Positions 20,551 through 29,989 of a stretch of DNA of 64,000 nucleotides are shown here, piece after piece; position 1 is the stretch's first letter, and each line of letters begins with the position of its first letter. Source of the stretch: Turritopsis dohrnii (taxonomy: Eukaryota > Cnidaria > Hydrozoa > Anthoathecata > Oceaniidae). The DNA lies in NCBI GenBank assembly GCA_027922465.2, contig BQMF02000199.1:558001-622000 (forward strand). Direction: 5' to 3'. Made by a program: the position numbers and the translations under genes. The notes under the pieces were generated by a model that searched no databases, was not told the origin of the DNA, and saw nothing but the letters and a program-made list of their open reading frames with translations.

Positions 20551-21887
20551 TTGGCCCCAATTATACTTTTGAATTTCAATTGTGATAATGGTGAAGGTAG
20601 TTATCATGCTGTTTTGTATGTCAGTGATTCCTTATGGCAGCATTTTCGTAAAAATAAGATGACATATCTCACACCAAAATCTTTTGATGTTATCTTGTTA
20701 CTGTTATCTGGCGATATACACCCATGTCCAGGTCCCCTCACAGACACTCAAAGAGAAATCAACGATTTTTGCAGGATAAAAGGTTTTAAACTTTTTCATC
20801 AGAATATTAGAGGGTTAGGCGGAAGATATATTACTACACTAACAAAATTGACATGCTAGGTCTCACAGAACTCTTCATAAACGACACTAACAAAACAAAC
20901 TTTGACATTCCGGGGTACACACTACTTCAAAGAAATCGTAACACTGGTACCGGAGGTGGGGAAGGAGTCTACATTCGAAATGGAACTGAGTATAAGGAAA
21001 GAGACGATTTAGGAGATGATAACAGCGAAGGTATTTTCATCGAAATCAAGCCAAAGAAATCCAAAAACTTTATCATTGCATTCATGTACAAACCCCCCGA
21101 ATCATCAAAACATTTATCGAAAAACTTTCTACAGACTTTGACACAAAAACTTGAAGCAATTAACAGGGAGAGAAAAGAGTCAATAATCATTGGAGACCTA
21201 AATACTGACTACCTGAAAAGAGACGATCAACGCGCAATGAAAGACTCCTTTATTATAAATGGCTACGATCAACTAATTAAATTATCAACAGGAATTACCA
21301 TGGAAACCTCAACACTGATTGACGTTGTTCTTTCAAACATGCCTTTTAATATCACGAAGACAGCAAATATTGTTTCGGGTTTAAGCGATCACAATTTAAT
21401 TGCTTGCGCTCGTAAAATGAACAATACGAAGTTTGAACCGTTTTATGTAACCTTCAGAGATTACTCTAATTATGATGTTAATGTTATCAACAACGAACTC
21501 CTTAACTCAGATTGGAAGAGCGTTTATAACTCAGTCTCACCAATTACAACTTATGAAAACTTAAAAACAATACTTATAAATACAATAAATAAACACGCAC
21601 CATTCACTACGAAGAAAGTTAAGGGAAAACCCTCCCCTTGGCTGGATGCGGATGTTAAACAATCAATGAATACACGTGAAAAACTTCTACAAAAAGCACA
21701 GAAGTCACAATTAGCACATGATTGGACTGCGTATCGTCGTTTTAGAAACTTTGTCACCAAGCAAAACATACATTTTTCAAAAATAAACTACGCGAATGTC
21801 AATCTCAACCTGAAAAATTCTGGCAAACTATCAAGAAAGTCTTTCCAGCGAAACAAACCTCAACAGTTACAGCAAAATCATTTTTAG
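20551..21887 (+). pseudogene. LINE endonuclease domain
   Basis: The apurinic-type endonuclease of LINEs nicks target DNA to prime reverse transcription. The frame starts with a region ending LLLLSGDIHPCPGP, a motif common just before the endonuclease in L2/CR1-type elements. After a frameshift near 20855 it continues with GLTELF, GDLNTDY and SDHNLI, which hold the metal-binding glutamate, aspartate/asparagine and the general-base histidine. The segment after 21450 is the linker towards the reverse transcriptase (a WLDADVK-like motif and a basic helix). The frame is lost at 21887 and resumes after about 150 bp. Confidence 0.8.
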
Positions 21888-22039
21888 TTGATGGGGAAAT
21901 TATCAGTGACAAAAAAAAAGATCGCTGAAGGTTTTTGTAACTTTTTTGCGGGTATTGCCAATGTACTGAAAACAACCGCATTTCCTCTCAAAAACTTCGT
22001 CTGGGGTTATAAATAAACTTTTCAGCAACAAAATGGTGA

Positions 22040-23560
22040 TTTTGCCAGATTTGAATTCGTTAACGTTACTGATGATGAAGTATTAAGTTATCTACAGAAA
22101 CTTAAGAGAAAGTGCGCAACTGGATTAGACGATATCCCATCAAGCTTCCTGAAAGATGTCGCTATTGTGATATCTAAACCACTAACTCACGTGATAAATT
22201 TATCGTTGCAGTCAGGAACGTTTCCAACTGAGTTAAAAAATGCCCGAGTAACACCAGTTTTCAAATCTGGAAAACAAAACACTTATGACAACTACCGTCC
22301 CATAAGCGTTCTACCGGTCCTATCGAAAATATTTGAAAAGTGTGTGCACAGGCAAGTAATGAATTACTTAGAGAGCAACAACCTTCTTTCGAGTAACCAA
22401 TTCGGCTTCCGAAGAAAACGGTCAACAGAAGCTGCGACAACCTTTTTCATTGACCAAATTCATAAAGCTATGGATCAAGGCCAGTATACAGGAGCTATTT
22501 ACATTGACTTGAGTAAAGCATTCGATACCATCAGCCATTCAAATTTGATTGATACTCTCGCTCAATACGGTATCTCAGGAAATGCCTTAAATTGGATGAC
22601 TGATTACTTATTTCAAAGATCTCAACAAGTATCATATGAAGGAACACTATCATCACCACTACCAATATACTGTGGAGTACCGCAGGGGTCTATCTTAGGC
22701 CCCTTGCTTTTTATTGTATACTTCAACAATGCTATGGAAATCACTTCAGCTTGCAATATGCTCATGTATGCAGACGATACTGTTTTGTTCTACTCTCACA
22801 AAGACATAAATACGATTCAAGTTTCACTTCAAAATGAATTAAGCCAACTTTCACTGCGGTTGAAAGAAAATGAACTTATAATTAATACTAAGAAGGATTA
22901 AACGGAGGTAATGGTATTCGGAACTAGCAAAAAGTTAAATATACTTGAAGAACCACCAATACACATAACCCATGATAATACCACTGAACAAATGAATACA
23001 AATATCTGGGACTGAACCTTACAAATACGCTGAACATGACAAATCATCTACATAATTCGATCAAAAAGTCAGCAACGAGAGTTCGCCTACTGAAGAAAGC
23101 AAGAGCATTTTAAGATTGTGAGTCAGCAAAAATGGTGTATCAAGCTATGATTCTGCCAATGTTAACGTATTGTGGATTTTCTCTGTACGGTGCAACACCA
23201 AGATATCTCCAAGAACGAATACAAAGATTGGAAAGTCGTGCTGAGATGGTGATAGGTGGTCCTATTCCGAAATGAAAAGAAGTGCTCAGAAAATGAATAT
23301 GTACTTTCGTACACAAATGTATTTACAACGATGCTGAAGTCTGCAAAAATTTTGCCAACTACTTCTCAATAAAAAGGACGAATGTGAACACGCGAAATAA
23401 TGGCATAATGATTAATATCCCAAGAATAAGACTGGAATCAAGCAGAGCATCTTTTTATTTTCAAGGTTCCAAGTTATTTAATGATTTACCGATAGACATT
23501 AGGAGAGAAAACAATTTTAAGACATTTAAATCAAAATTAAATGCTACTTAATTTCCAGTT
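22040..23560 (+). pseudogene. LINE reverse transcriptase domain
   Basis: Reverse transcriptase fingers and palm are well kept from 22040 to 22901: DDIPSSFLK, NYRPISVLPVLSKIFEK, NQFGFR, the motif A DLSKAFDT, GVPQGSILGPLLF and the catalytic YADD. The frame stops at 22900. From there to about 23560 the thumb and C-terminal region can be followed only in pieces through several stops, with a final FQGSKLFNDLPIDIR-like stretch that is usual near the end of these proteins. Confidence 0.85.
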
Positions 23561-23903
23561 TTGGCTTTACAGGTCTATTTACATGGTCGTTCACACACTT
23601 TACATCTCATATGATCATCATCAAATTTCCATCTTCTAGATTTCGATCTCTAGTTTTTTCCTCCAACGTTTTTAGCCTTTTACGCGTTTTTTCTTTCAGT
23701 GTTTTCTAGCGATTTTTTTCCAGCGATTCTTAGCGGTTTTTATTGTTTATAGTAATAGTTTCTAATAAATATATATTTTTATTTATACTATTATTTTTTA
23801 TTTTTACAGGACTACCAGGACAACAGTGTAATTTTATTTTACTACTGAGGTAGTATCCTGTTTAAAAATTCGAAATGAGTAAGTAAGTAAGTAAGTAAGT
23901 AAC

Positions 23904-24172
23904 GGGAGTTTTCAGTCCTTGGGCTTCCATCCGTAATGGTTGGTTCTTCCGCCCGCCGACTTGCAACTATTAGTTGACTTACCGCCAGAGATACGTATAG
24001 CATTGCTCTAACTTGCCCGAAGGCCAGTGTCCAGTCAGTCGATGGCTCCTAATGGGCTGACACGCTGCTTTTAAAGCGCATCGGAGTGGTGTATTGAGAT
24101 ACGACATGACTGGACTCGAACACGAGTCGCAGCGGTCGCACTCAAAGGTACTAACCACTACACCATCGCTGC
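23904..24172 (-). mobile_element. tRNA-derived SINE
   Basis: The minus strand starts with a tRNA-like head at 24172: GATGGTGTAGTGGTTAG resembles an RNA polymerase III box A and GTTCGAGTCC (24112-24121) matches box B. The spacing is right for a tRNA, but the acceptor stem does not close, so this is not a working tRNA gene. A body of about 190 bp follows, and the element ends at the same GTAA/TTAC tandem repeat that forms the tail of the LINE on the opposite strand. Confidence 0.75.
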
Positions 24173-24176
24173 ACAA

Positions 24177-24764
24177 TAATAATAATAATTACAATTAATA
24201 ATAATTACACTTATGTACTATTGTAGCACCAGGTCTAACTTAAAAAAAATCACCATGTTTTGAAGAAAATGGTCACTGTGGCAACCAACCATAATGGCAG
24301 CAATGTCAAATTTTACAGTTCCACCGGCCAAAATTCAGAGAAAACCGCTTTGTATTTTTCAATGAAATTTTCAGTGTTTATTCTAAGAGGATGGATCTAT
24401 GCAATGAGTGGAGCAGAATTTTTATAACTATTTTTGGTTTTTGATAGTGGACCGTTAAAGTGAATGAAGCGAAAAGTCTGAAAAATTGAATTTTTGGGTT
24501 GCCATTATGAAAAAATTAGGACCATGATGAAAAATCTGTTTCGCTCATTGCATAGTACCTATTGAGATGCAACTTCACTGAAAATTTCATGTCAGTTGCA
24601 TTTTCTGTTACAGAGATATCTTGGCCGGGAGTTTGAAAAACTACATTTTGAGAAAAGCGCGAATAAAGGTACAATAAAAACTTGCTATTCCCAAGTCAAA
24701 GCATATAGTGGCAATATAAGCAAAATCTATGCAAAATAACATATACAAGTTATAGAGGATAACC
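24177..24764. other. Non-coding spacer with an AAT microsatellite
   Basis: It starts with a short (AAT)n tract (24177-24210). The rest is AT-rich, non-coding, and matches nothing else that I noticed in the window. Just before the next frame a TATATAGGG element (about 24811) and a pyrimidine-rich tract lie in promoter-like order. Confidence 0.4.
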
Positions 24765-25328
24765 TTGAAAGGTTTTAGCAATGTTACTCATGTAAAATGT
24801 CCAGCTTTATATAGGGTTCCCTCCTTCTGTTCATCTTTGTCCTCCTTCTTCTTCTTCCTCAAAACGCAAGCGAAGATGGCGGACGTACGAACCTGTGTTG
24901 ATAAAGAAGTTAAATCTTCCAGCGATGAATATGTTCAGTTCATAGATATGAAGTGGAAATCCATTACAGAAGATACTCCTCTTGAAATTAAGCTTAAATC
25001 TTGTTGTAGTGAAGTATCAAGTGACTTGGAAAAATTCGTTAAGCACCATATGGATATTTTTCGCACTGAAATCATATCAGAAGTCAAACAGATCACACAA
25101 GACAGGTATAAATTCAATGATAATAAAAGTATTTTGGAGCATCGTATCGAAATGTTACAGGGAGATAATGATTTTTTGAAAAAGCAGCTAAATGATTTAA
25201 CTGGATTCTTAGAGGTTTTAGTTAACTGTGTTATAAATAGAATTACCAGAAGCTTTATCATTTTGAAAATCAAGGGATGGAAAACGATTTTCTTTAAAAA
25301 CTATATATTCGTCTACACATTCCAGTAG
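24765..25328 (+). CDS. Unrecognised coiled-coil protein or first exon
   Basis: I do not recognise this family. The more likely start is the ATG at 24876 (GCGAAGATGGCGGACG, a good metazoan context), preceded by a long pyrimidine tract and a TATATAGGG box about 60 bp upstream. The predicted protein is charged and mostly helical, with a heptad-like segment ending in a QLNDL stretch around 25180-25200. After about 25215 the frame loses its character and enters AT-rich sequence that overlaps the hammerhead-like end of the Penelope element, so the real exon may end at a splice donor near 25210. It could be the first exon of a host gene, or ORF1 of an unknown element. Confidence 0.35.
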   Translation: MKGFSNVTHVKCPALYRVPSFCSSLSSFFFFLKTQAKMADVRTCVDKEVKSSSDEYVQFIDMKWKSITEDTPLEIKLKSCCSEVSSDLEKFVKHHMDIFRTEIISEVKQITQDRYKFNDNKSILEHRIEMLQGDNDFLKKQLNDLTGFLEVLVNCVINRITRSFIILKIKGWKTIFFKNYIFVYTFQ

Positions 25329-25345
25329 ACATCATCAGAGTGATA
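25290..25345 (-). ncRNA. Degenerate hammerhead motif at Penelope 3' end
   Basis: On the minus strand CTGATGA (25338-25332) is followed by a perfect 6-bp stem II (GTCTAC...GTAGAC) with an 8-base loop, then GAA, an AT-rich minimal stem III and GTT. The A after GAA and the usual GTC are changed, so activity is doubtful. It lies about 100 bp downstream of the stop of the Penelope-like reading frame, where the terminal repeat with its hammerhead is expected. Confidence 0.55.
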
Positions 25346-25444
25346 TGTTTTTACAAGTTAAAATAAGTTAAAGTGCTATATTGAGTAAGCGTTTCTATGG
25401 ATACATATATACATCATAAAAGCAACAGTAAAAATAATGACGTT

Positions 25445-26369
25445 TCAATTTAATAAATTCAATGGCACTGATTGTTCTTGAACATTCAAGGTCGGTTTAA
25501 CATGCTTAATGTGTAATGCTTCTGCCAGTTTTCTTTTGAATTTATTATTTCTATATCCACTAGACAGAATTTCGAAGTCGTCAATACCAACATTTTGGTG
25601 CCCTGTCTTTTGTGCGTGTTCAACAAGACGGGACTTTTTATCACGTCCGTGGTGGTCAGTGATACGCTCTGTAAATCTTCTTCCTACTTCTCCTACGTAT
25701 GTAGCACCACAAGTCGAGTTAGGACATGTAGCTTTATATATCAAATCATGCTTGTGCTTTTTATCAATTTTATCTTTGACATTAAACCTCGAACTCAGTC
25801 TCGTTCCTGTGTAACGATCCTGCATGCATTGTTTGCGGGTACAACACTTTTCAAAGTATTACGTAATGATTTTATAGTCGTTTCTCCCAATTTTCCTTTG
25901 TAGGGTAAGATCAGTAAGTGTTCTTTTACATCAGCATTTTGTTCTGATTGTAGTTCTGTTTGTTGAGTTGGTTGTATCGTTGTGTTCAAATTCTGTACTT
26001 TTTCTATCATTTGTTCGATTACCCAAACGGAATAAACATTAACATCTCTGAACACTTTTTTAATGTGTAGAATTTCCTTCTGTAAATGTTGATCGTTGGA
26101 ACATACTTTGAATGCTCTAGCGAGTAAGGTTTGTAGTGTACCTCTCTTCCATACAGTTGGCGCAAATGACTGCCAATGGAGATATACATCGTTGTTCGTA
26201 CTTTTCCGATATACCGTGGTTCGATTCCGGAAGGTAGGCAAGCGGCAAAAAGCCGTTGTATGTGTGACATATTGTAATTTATTCTCTTTTTTTGAGATTC
26301 TGATGTCATTGAAAAGGTAGTTTTATCATTGTTATACAGTAACATATGGCCATACATGTTGAACTGCAT
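25445..26369 (-). pseudogene. Penelope-like element: reverse transcriptase end plus GIY-YIG endonuclease
   Basis: Penelope-like elements combine a telomerase-like reverse transcriptase with a C-terminal GIY-YIG nuclease. The minus-strand frame begins inside the reverse transcriptase thumb, with TTVYRKSTNNDVYLHWQSFAP and WKRGTLQTLLARAFKVCS. A frameshift near 26220 separates the first 40 residues. A linker of about 100 residues follows, then, after a frameshift near 25810, the GIY-YIG domain with a CPNSTCGATYVGEVGRRFTER core and the downstream HAQKTGH. The fingers and palm of the reverse transcriptase are missing, so the element is truncated at its 5' side, as is usual. Confidence 0.85.
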
Positions 26370-26379
26370 GGTTTCTTTT

Positions 26380-26815
26380 AAAAATTGGTATGAATGTTTC
26401 GCTTACAATTCTTTTCCTTTTTTAACCTGATAGTCCATTACTATTTTTAGTACCTGAAGTTCTCTTAGATTTTCTTTGCTTTTTTAGATAATGAGACAAA
26501 GCGTAAACCTCTACACATAATTTGCATGTTGTGTAGCTTTGGATTGAGACACTTGGGTAAGAAATCTTTTGAAAATATTCCTCCTAACTTGAGGCTTTGC
26601 TAACAAATCGAAAGTAGATTCAGTTAGATTTTTTCACAAGTTCATGTTGTGAGCACAATCTCCAGGACAATAATGTCCAAGCGGCAGTTGCGGCGTTATG
26701 TAAGCGCCTATGATAATTTCATTTTGTTTTATGAATACTGATTTCAATTCTATAAAATGCTTCATTAAATCTTTGTTTCTTCAATTATTAACAAAAGATA
26801 ATTTCTTATTACAGT
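26380..26815. other. No recognised feature
   Basis: AT-rich sequence without coding frames or repeats that I can place. It may be what remains of the 5' side of the Penelope-like element. Confidence 0.4.
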
Positions 26816-27075
26816 TGCAGTATATAGCAGGTTCCTGCGGGAACAGCTGGCCCGAGGAGGGCCAACCACCGGTGCCGCCCTCGGTTCGTGGGTGCAGCAT
26901 GGAGGGGTTTTTCTCTCCGGGGGCAGAACCGCAATTACCACAGCCGCGGCCATACTAAATGTTTGTGTTTTTTATGTTTTGTTTTTACGGTAGCAGCGTA
27001 AGCGAATACCGTATTAAAACACCCTTGGACTCCTACTACTACTCCTACTACTACTACTACTACTACTACTCCGGC
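26816..27075 (+). other. GC-rich island followed by a (CTA)n tract
   Basis: Positions 26825-26955 are strikingly GC-rich for this window. They follow a splice-acceptor-like tttcttattacag, and contain two short hairpins (GTTCC...GGAAC and GGCCC...GGGCC). An open plus-strand frame of about 45 codons rich in glycine and alanine runs through them, with no family that I recognise. From about 27030 a CTACTACTA microsatellite follows. It could be an inserted repeat with a microsatellite tail or a stray exon. Confidence 0.35.
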
Positions 27076-27079
27076 CGAA

Positions 27080-27930
27080 ACGGCAGTTTTTAGCCTACGA
27101 TTTAGAGTATGCGAGTCCCCACTAAAAACTCAATATACATTCTGATGAACGAACGCAGCCTTTTGAATTTTCGAAGGTTTTCAATCACATACATTTAAAA
27201 TACGTTTTCTTTGATATTTTATCACTTAATTGATGAAGGAATGGATATTAATCAAATAGGTCTACATAAAACTGGGACTTTTAGTTACTTTTATGGTACT
27301 GAATCAATGAACTTTGGCACTTGAAAATAGATATGTTTTTCGTGTCAGTAAAGCACAGATCAGACTTTCTTATTACTTTCTACGTTTGTTAGCTATTGGT
27401 TCTGTCTTTGAACATCAAGGTTTTCAAAAATCGAGTTAAAAAAGGCAGTTATCTATTTGAATTCATTTTCGGTTTCAAAAAATTATAATTCAAAACATAC
27501 ATTTTTTTTCTACATAAGCTCTTATAAAAAAACGTACGTTATAAACAGCTCATGCATGTATAATTCTTTTGTCTTCTAATAAATTAAATTGCTGGTGTGT
27601 TGCGATTAGACCCTATTTACACGAGTTAGTAATTTTAAACATTATAATATCGTTTATGCCTGTTTTCCACCAGTAAGATATTTCAAGAAATAACGTTTAC
27701 AGAACGTTTAAGAACTTTAAGTAAAATTTCAAATTTAAAAGTATTCTTGTGGCAAGTACTTTTGCTGCTACCGTTTTGCGCCATCTGGCTCTTGTTTTGT
27801 TTCATGTTGTTTTATGTTTCATGTTTGTTGAATTATAAATGTTGAATTATAAATCTTCTTCGGTTCTTTTCTTGATTCCCCTCTTTCCATGCCATTATAT
27901 TTTTTGTGAACTCTTTTGGGGGAGGCATCC
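27080..27930. other. No recognised feature
   Basis: AT-rich, no coding frame, no clear repeat partners in the window. Confidence 0.4.
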
Positions 27931-27935
27931 TGAAC

Positions 27936-28138
27936 ATGGGCGGCGAGCGACATAATCAAAATCTTCGAACGATGATATCTCTGTAACGGTTGATCGTAGC
28001 GGGAATGATCCCATACATTTTTTTGATCAGTTTTTCAAGCTCTACAACATGGGAACACTTACCATTGCCAATTCCTAAATTTGATTTTTCGTGAAGTCAA
28101 CGCATGCTGAAGATGGGCGGCGAGCGACGCCGCCTTGG
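27936..28138 (+). mobile_element. Helitron 3' end
   Basis: The block from about 27960 to 28134 matches, in order, the 3' region of the Helitron in the Kolobok intron (44591-44810, other strand). It ends with the hairpin GGCGGCGAGCGACGCCGCC (28116-28134), a 7-bp stem also found at 56314-56332 just before a true CTAG end. Here the terminal bases after TTGG are changed or cut off by the LINE that begins near 28139. The motif GGGCGGCGAGCGAC also occurs at 27939, suggesting a small internal duplication. Confidence 0.65.
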
Positions 28139-29965
28139 CGGCTATCAATATAAATTCTATAAGAAACAAATTGTCAGATCTACACAACACTATTGAGGAT
28201 ACAAAACTAGATGGCTCCTTTCCACAACCCCAATTCCATTTGACTGGTTACAAAACTCCCTACAGACTGGATGTCAGCAATACTAGTGGGGGAATTCTCG
28301 TCTATGTTAAAAAGGGATTATCCTCGTCACGCTTCAGACGTTTTGATTTGCCAGATGACATCCAAATTATCCCAATAGAGATCGTACTCAAAAGTAAAAA
28401 GTGATCGTCCACCAAAGACTCAGAGTTTGGTATATTTTCTATCGAACCTTTCTAGTATAATTGATTTCTATAATTCAGATAGGTGTGTAGTGATTGGTGA
28501 TTTTAACGCTGAACCCAGTGACAAAAGGCTTATATCTTTCATGGAGAGCCAAATGCTGTACAACCATGTTAACTTCAAAACATGTTTCAAGTCTAAAACC
28601 GGCAGTTGCATTGATTTGATTTTATCAAACTCAAAACACTCTTTACATTCTACAGGTGGTTTGAACACGGGATCAGTGACCATCATCAATCAATAAATAT
28701 ACACAATGTTAAAATCTACTTATATCAAGTTGCCTCAAAAAGAGATAGAATACAGATCTTATAGGAATTTTGTAAAACAGGATTTGATCTTTCAGAAAAG
28801 CTTTATAGCAGCAGTATTGACCTAGGATATTATGAAACATTTGAAACTGTGTTTAACTCTGTTCTTAAAAGACATGCACCGATAAAGAGGAAATTGATTA
28901 GAAGTAATGAAAAACCACACATGAACAGGGAGTTAAAAAAGCAATTATGAAACGCTCTAGACTTCACAACAAGTTTTTAAAGTCCAAGTGCCCTTGTGAT
29001 TATCAAGCATATAGAGTACAAAGAAACCTTGTCACCAAATTGAATAAGAAAGCCAAGTTAGACATGTTCAATAGAGCATATGAATCTCGTACACAGAAAC
29101 CTAAAGAGGTTTGGAATCTTTGTAAGCTCTTTTTTTTGAACAAAGGCCCTGTCGATAGTGATATGGTTCTCAACCTAAATGGCAGGATTATTCAAGATAG
29201 TGATGAGGTTGCAAAAAGTTTCAACGTACATTTTAACACCATCACTAAGTCGTTAAATCTTTTTAATTGGAATGCGAATTATTGCTCAAATTTGAACGAT
29301 CCAGTCGAAAGAGCAATAGAGAAATTTAAAAACCATCCCAGCATAATTAAAATTAAGATTGTGTTTAAGAGATCTCCAAAATTCCAATTCAAAGAGATTG
29401 ACTGTCTTTTTGTCCGAAAGATGATGATGGAGTTAGACTGTACAAAGAAGAATGGAGGCCCTATTCCTAACAATATTTTGAAAGCCTCTGTCGATGTTTC
29501 GTGTGCTATAATCAGAGATTGCATAAATTGTTCTTTCCAAACGTGCAAGTTCCCAGACCGACTTAAGCTTGCAGAAATCATCCCTGTAAACAAAACGGGA
29601 GACTTTCACGATATAGGCGATTATAGACCAATTAGTATTCTTCCAACAGTATCCAAACTATATGAAAAGGCTATGCAAAAGCAGCTATCTGAATTCTTCG
29701 AAGCGAAATTTTCAAAGTTCTTATGTGGCTTCCGAAAGGGGCCCTTTTTCGTCTTTTGAATTCATGGCAAAAGAGTTTGGATGCCGGTAAAATAGTTGCA
29801 ACTGTACTGATGGATCTATCAAAAGCTTGCGATTGTCTCCCGCATGACCTTTTGATTAGAAAGCTTGATGCATTTGGGTTTGATTTCAAGAGTCTAAGCT
29901 TAATAGCTGATTACCTTACTCGTTGATCTCACAGAGTTAAGGTGAATTCGTCTCTGAGTGAATGG
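28139..29965 (+). pseudogene. Outer LINE: endonuclease and first part of reverse transcriptase
   Basis: The frame opens with ININSIRNK, the start of a LINE endonuclease, and continues through GGILVYVKKGL. After a shift near 28410 comes GDFNAEPSD, and after a second break near 28700 a damaged SDH region. The linker and the reverse transcriptase start at 28947: GDYRPISILPTVSKLYEK, CGFRKG and a degenerate motif A (DLSKACDCLPHD, where AFD is expected). The sequence breaks off at about 29960 where the inner LINE begins. At least four shifts or stops are present. Confidence 0.8.
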
Positions 29966-29989
29966 TTGGTCGTTGCAAGAATACACCCT

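Larger units (their letters stand above)
20520..23903 (+). mobile_element. CR1/L2-like LINE with (GTAA)n tail
   Basis: A non-LTR retrotransposon with an endonuclease and a reverse transcriptase in the usual order, then a decayed C-terminal region and a 3' end finished by GTAAGTAAGTAAGTAAGTAA (about 23879-23901). Such short tandem tails are typical of CR1/L2-type elements, which lack poly(A). Several frameshifts and stops show that it is dead. Its tail touches a SINE on the other strand. Confidence 0.8.

Noticed and set aside
24100..24172. A functional tRNA gene
   Set aside because: Box A and box B are there, but the acceptor and anticodon stems do not pair and a SINE body follows.
26825..26900. 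A hammerhead or HDV-like ribozyme in the GC-rich block
   Set aside because: Hairpins are present, but neither the CTGATGA/GAAA core nor a recognisable double pseudoknot could be traced.
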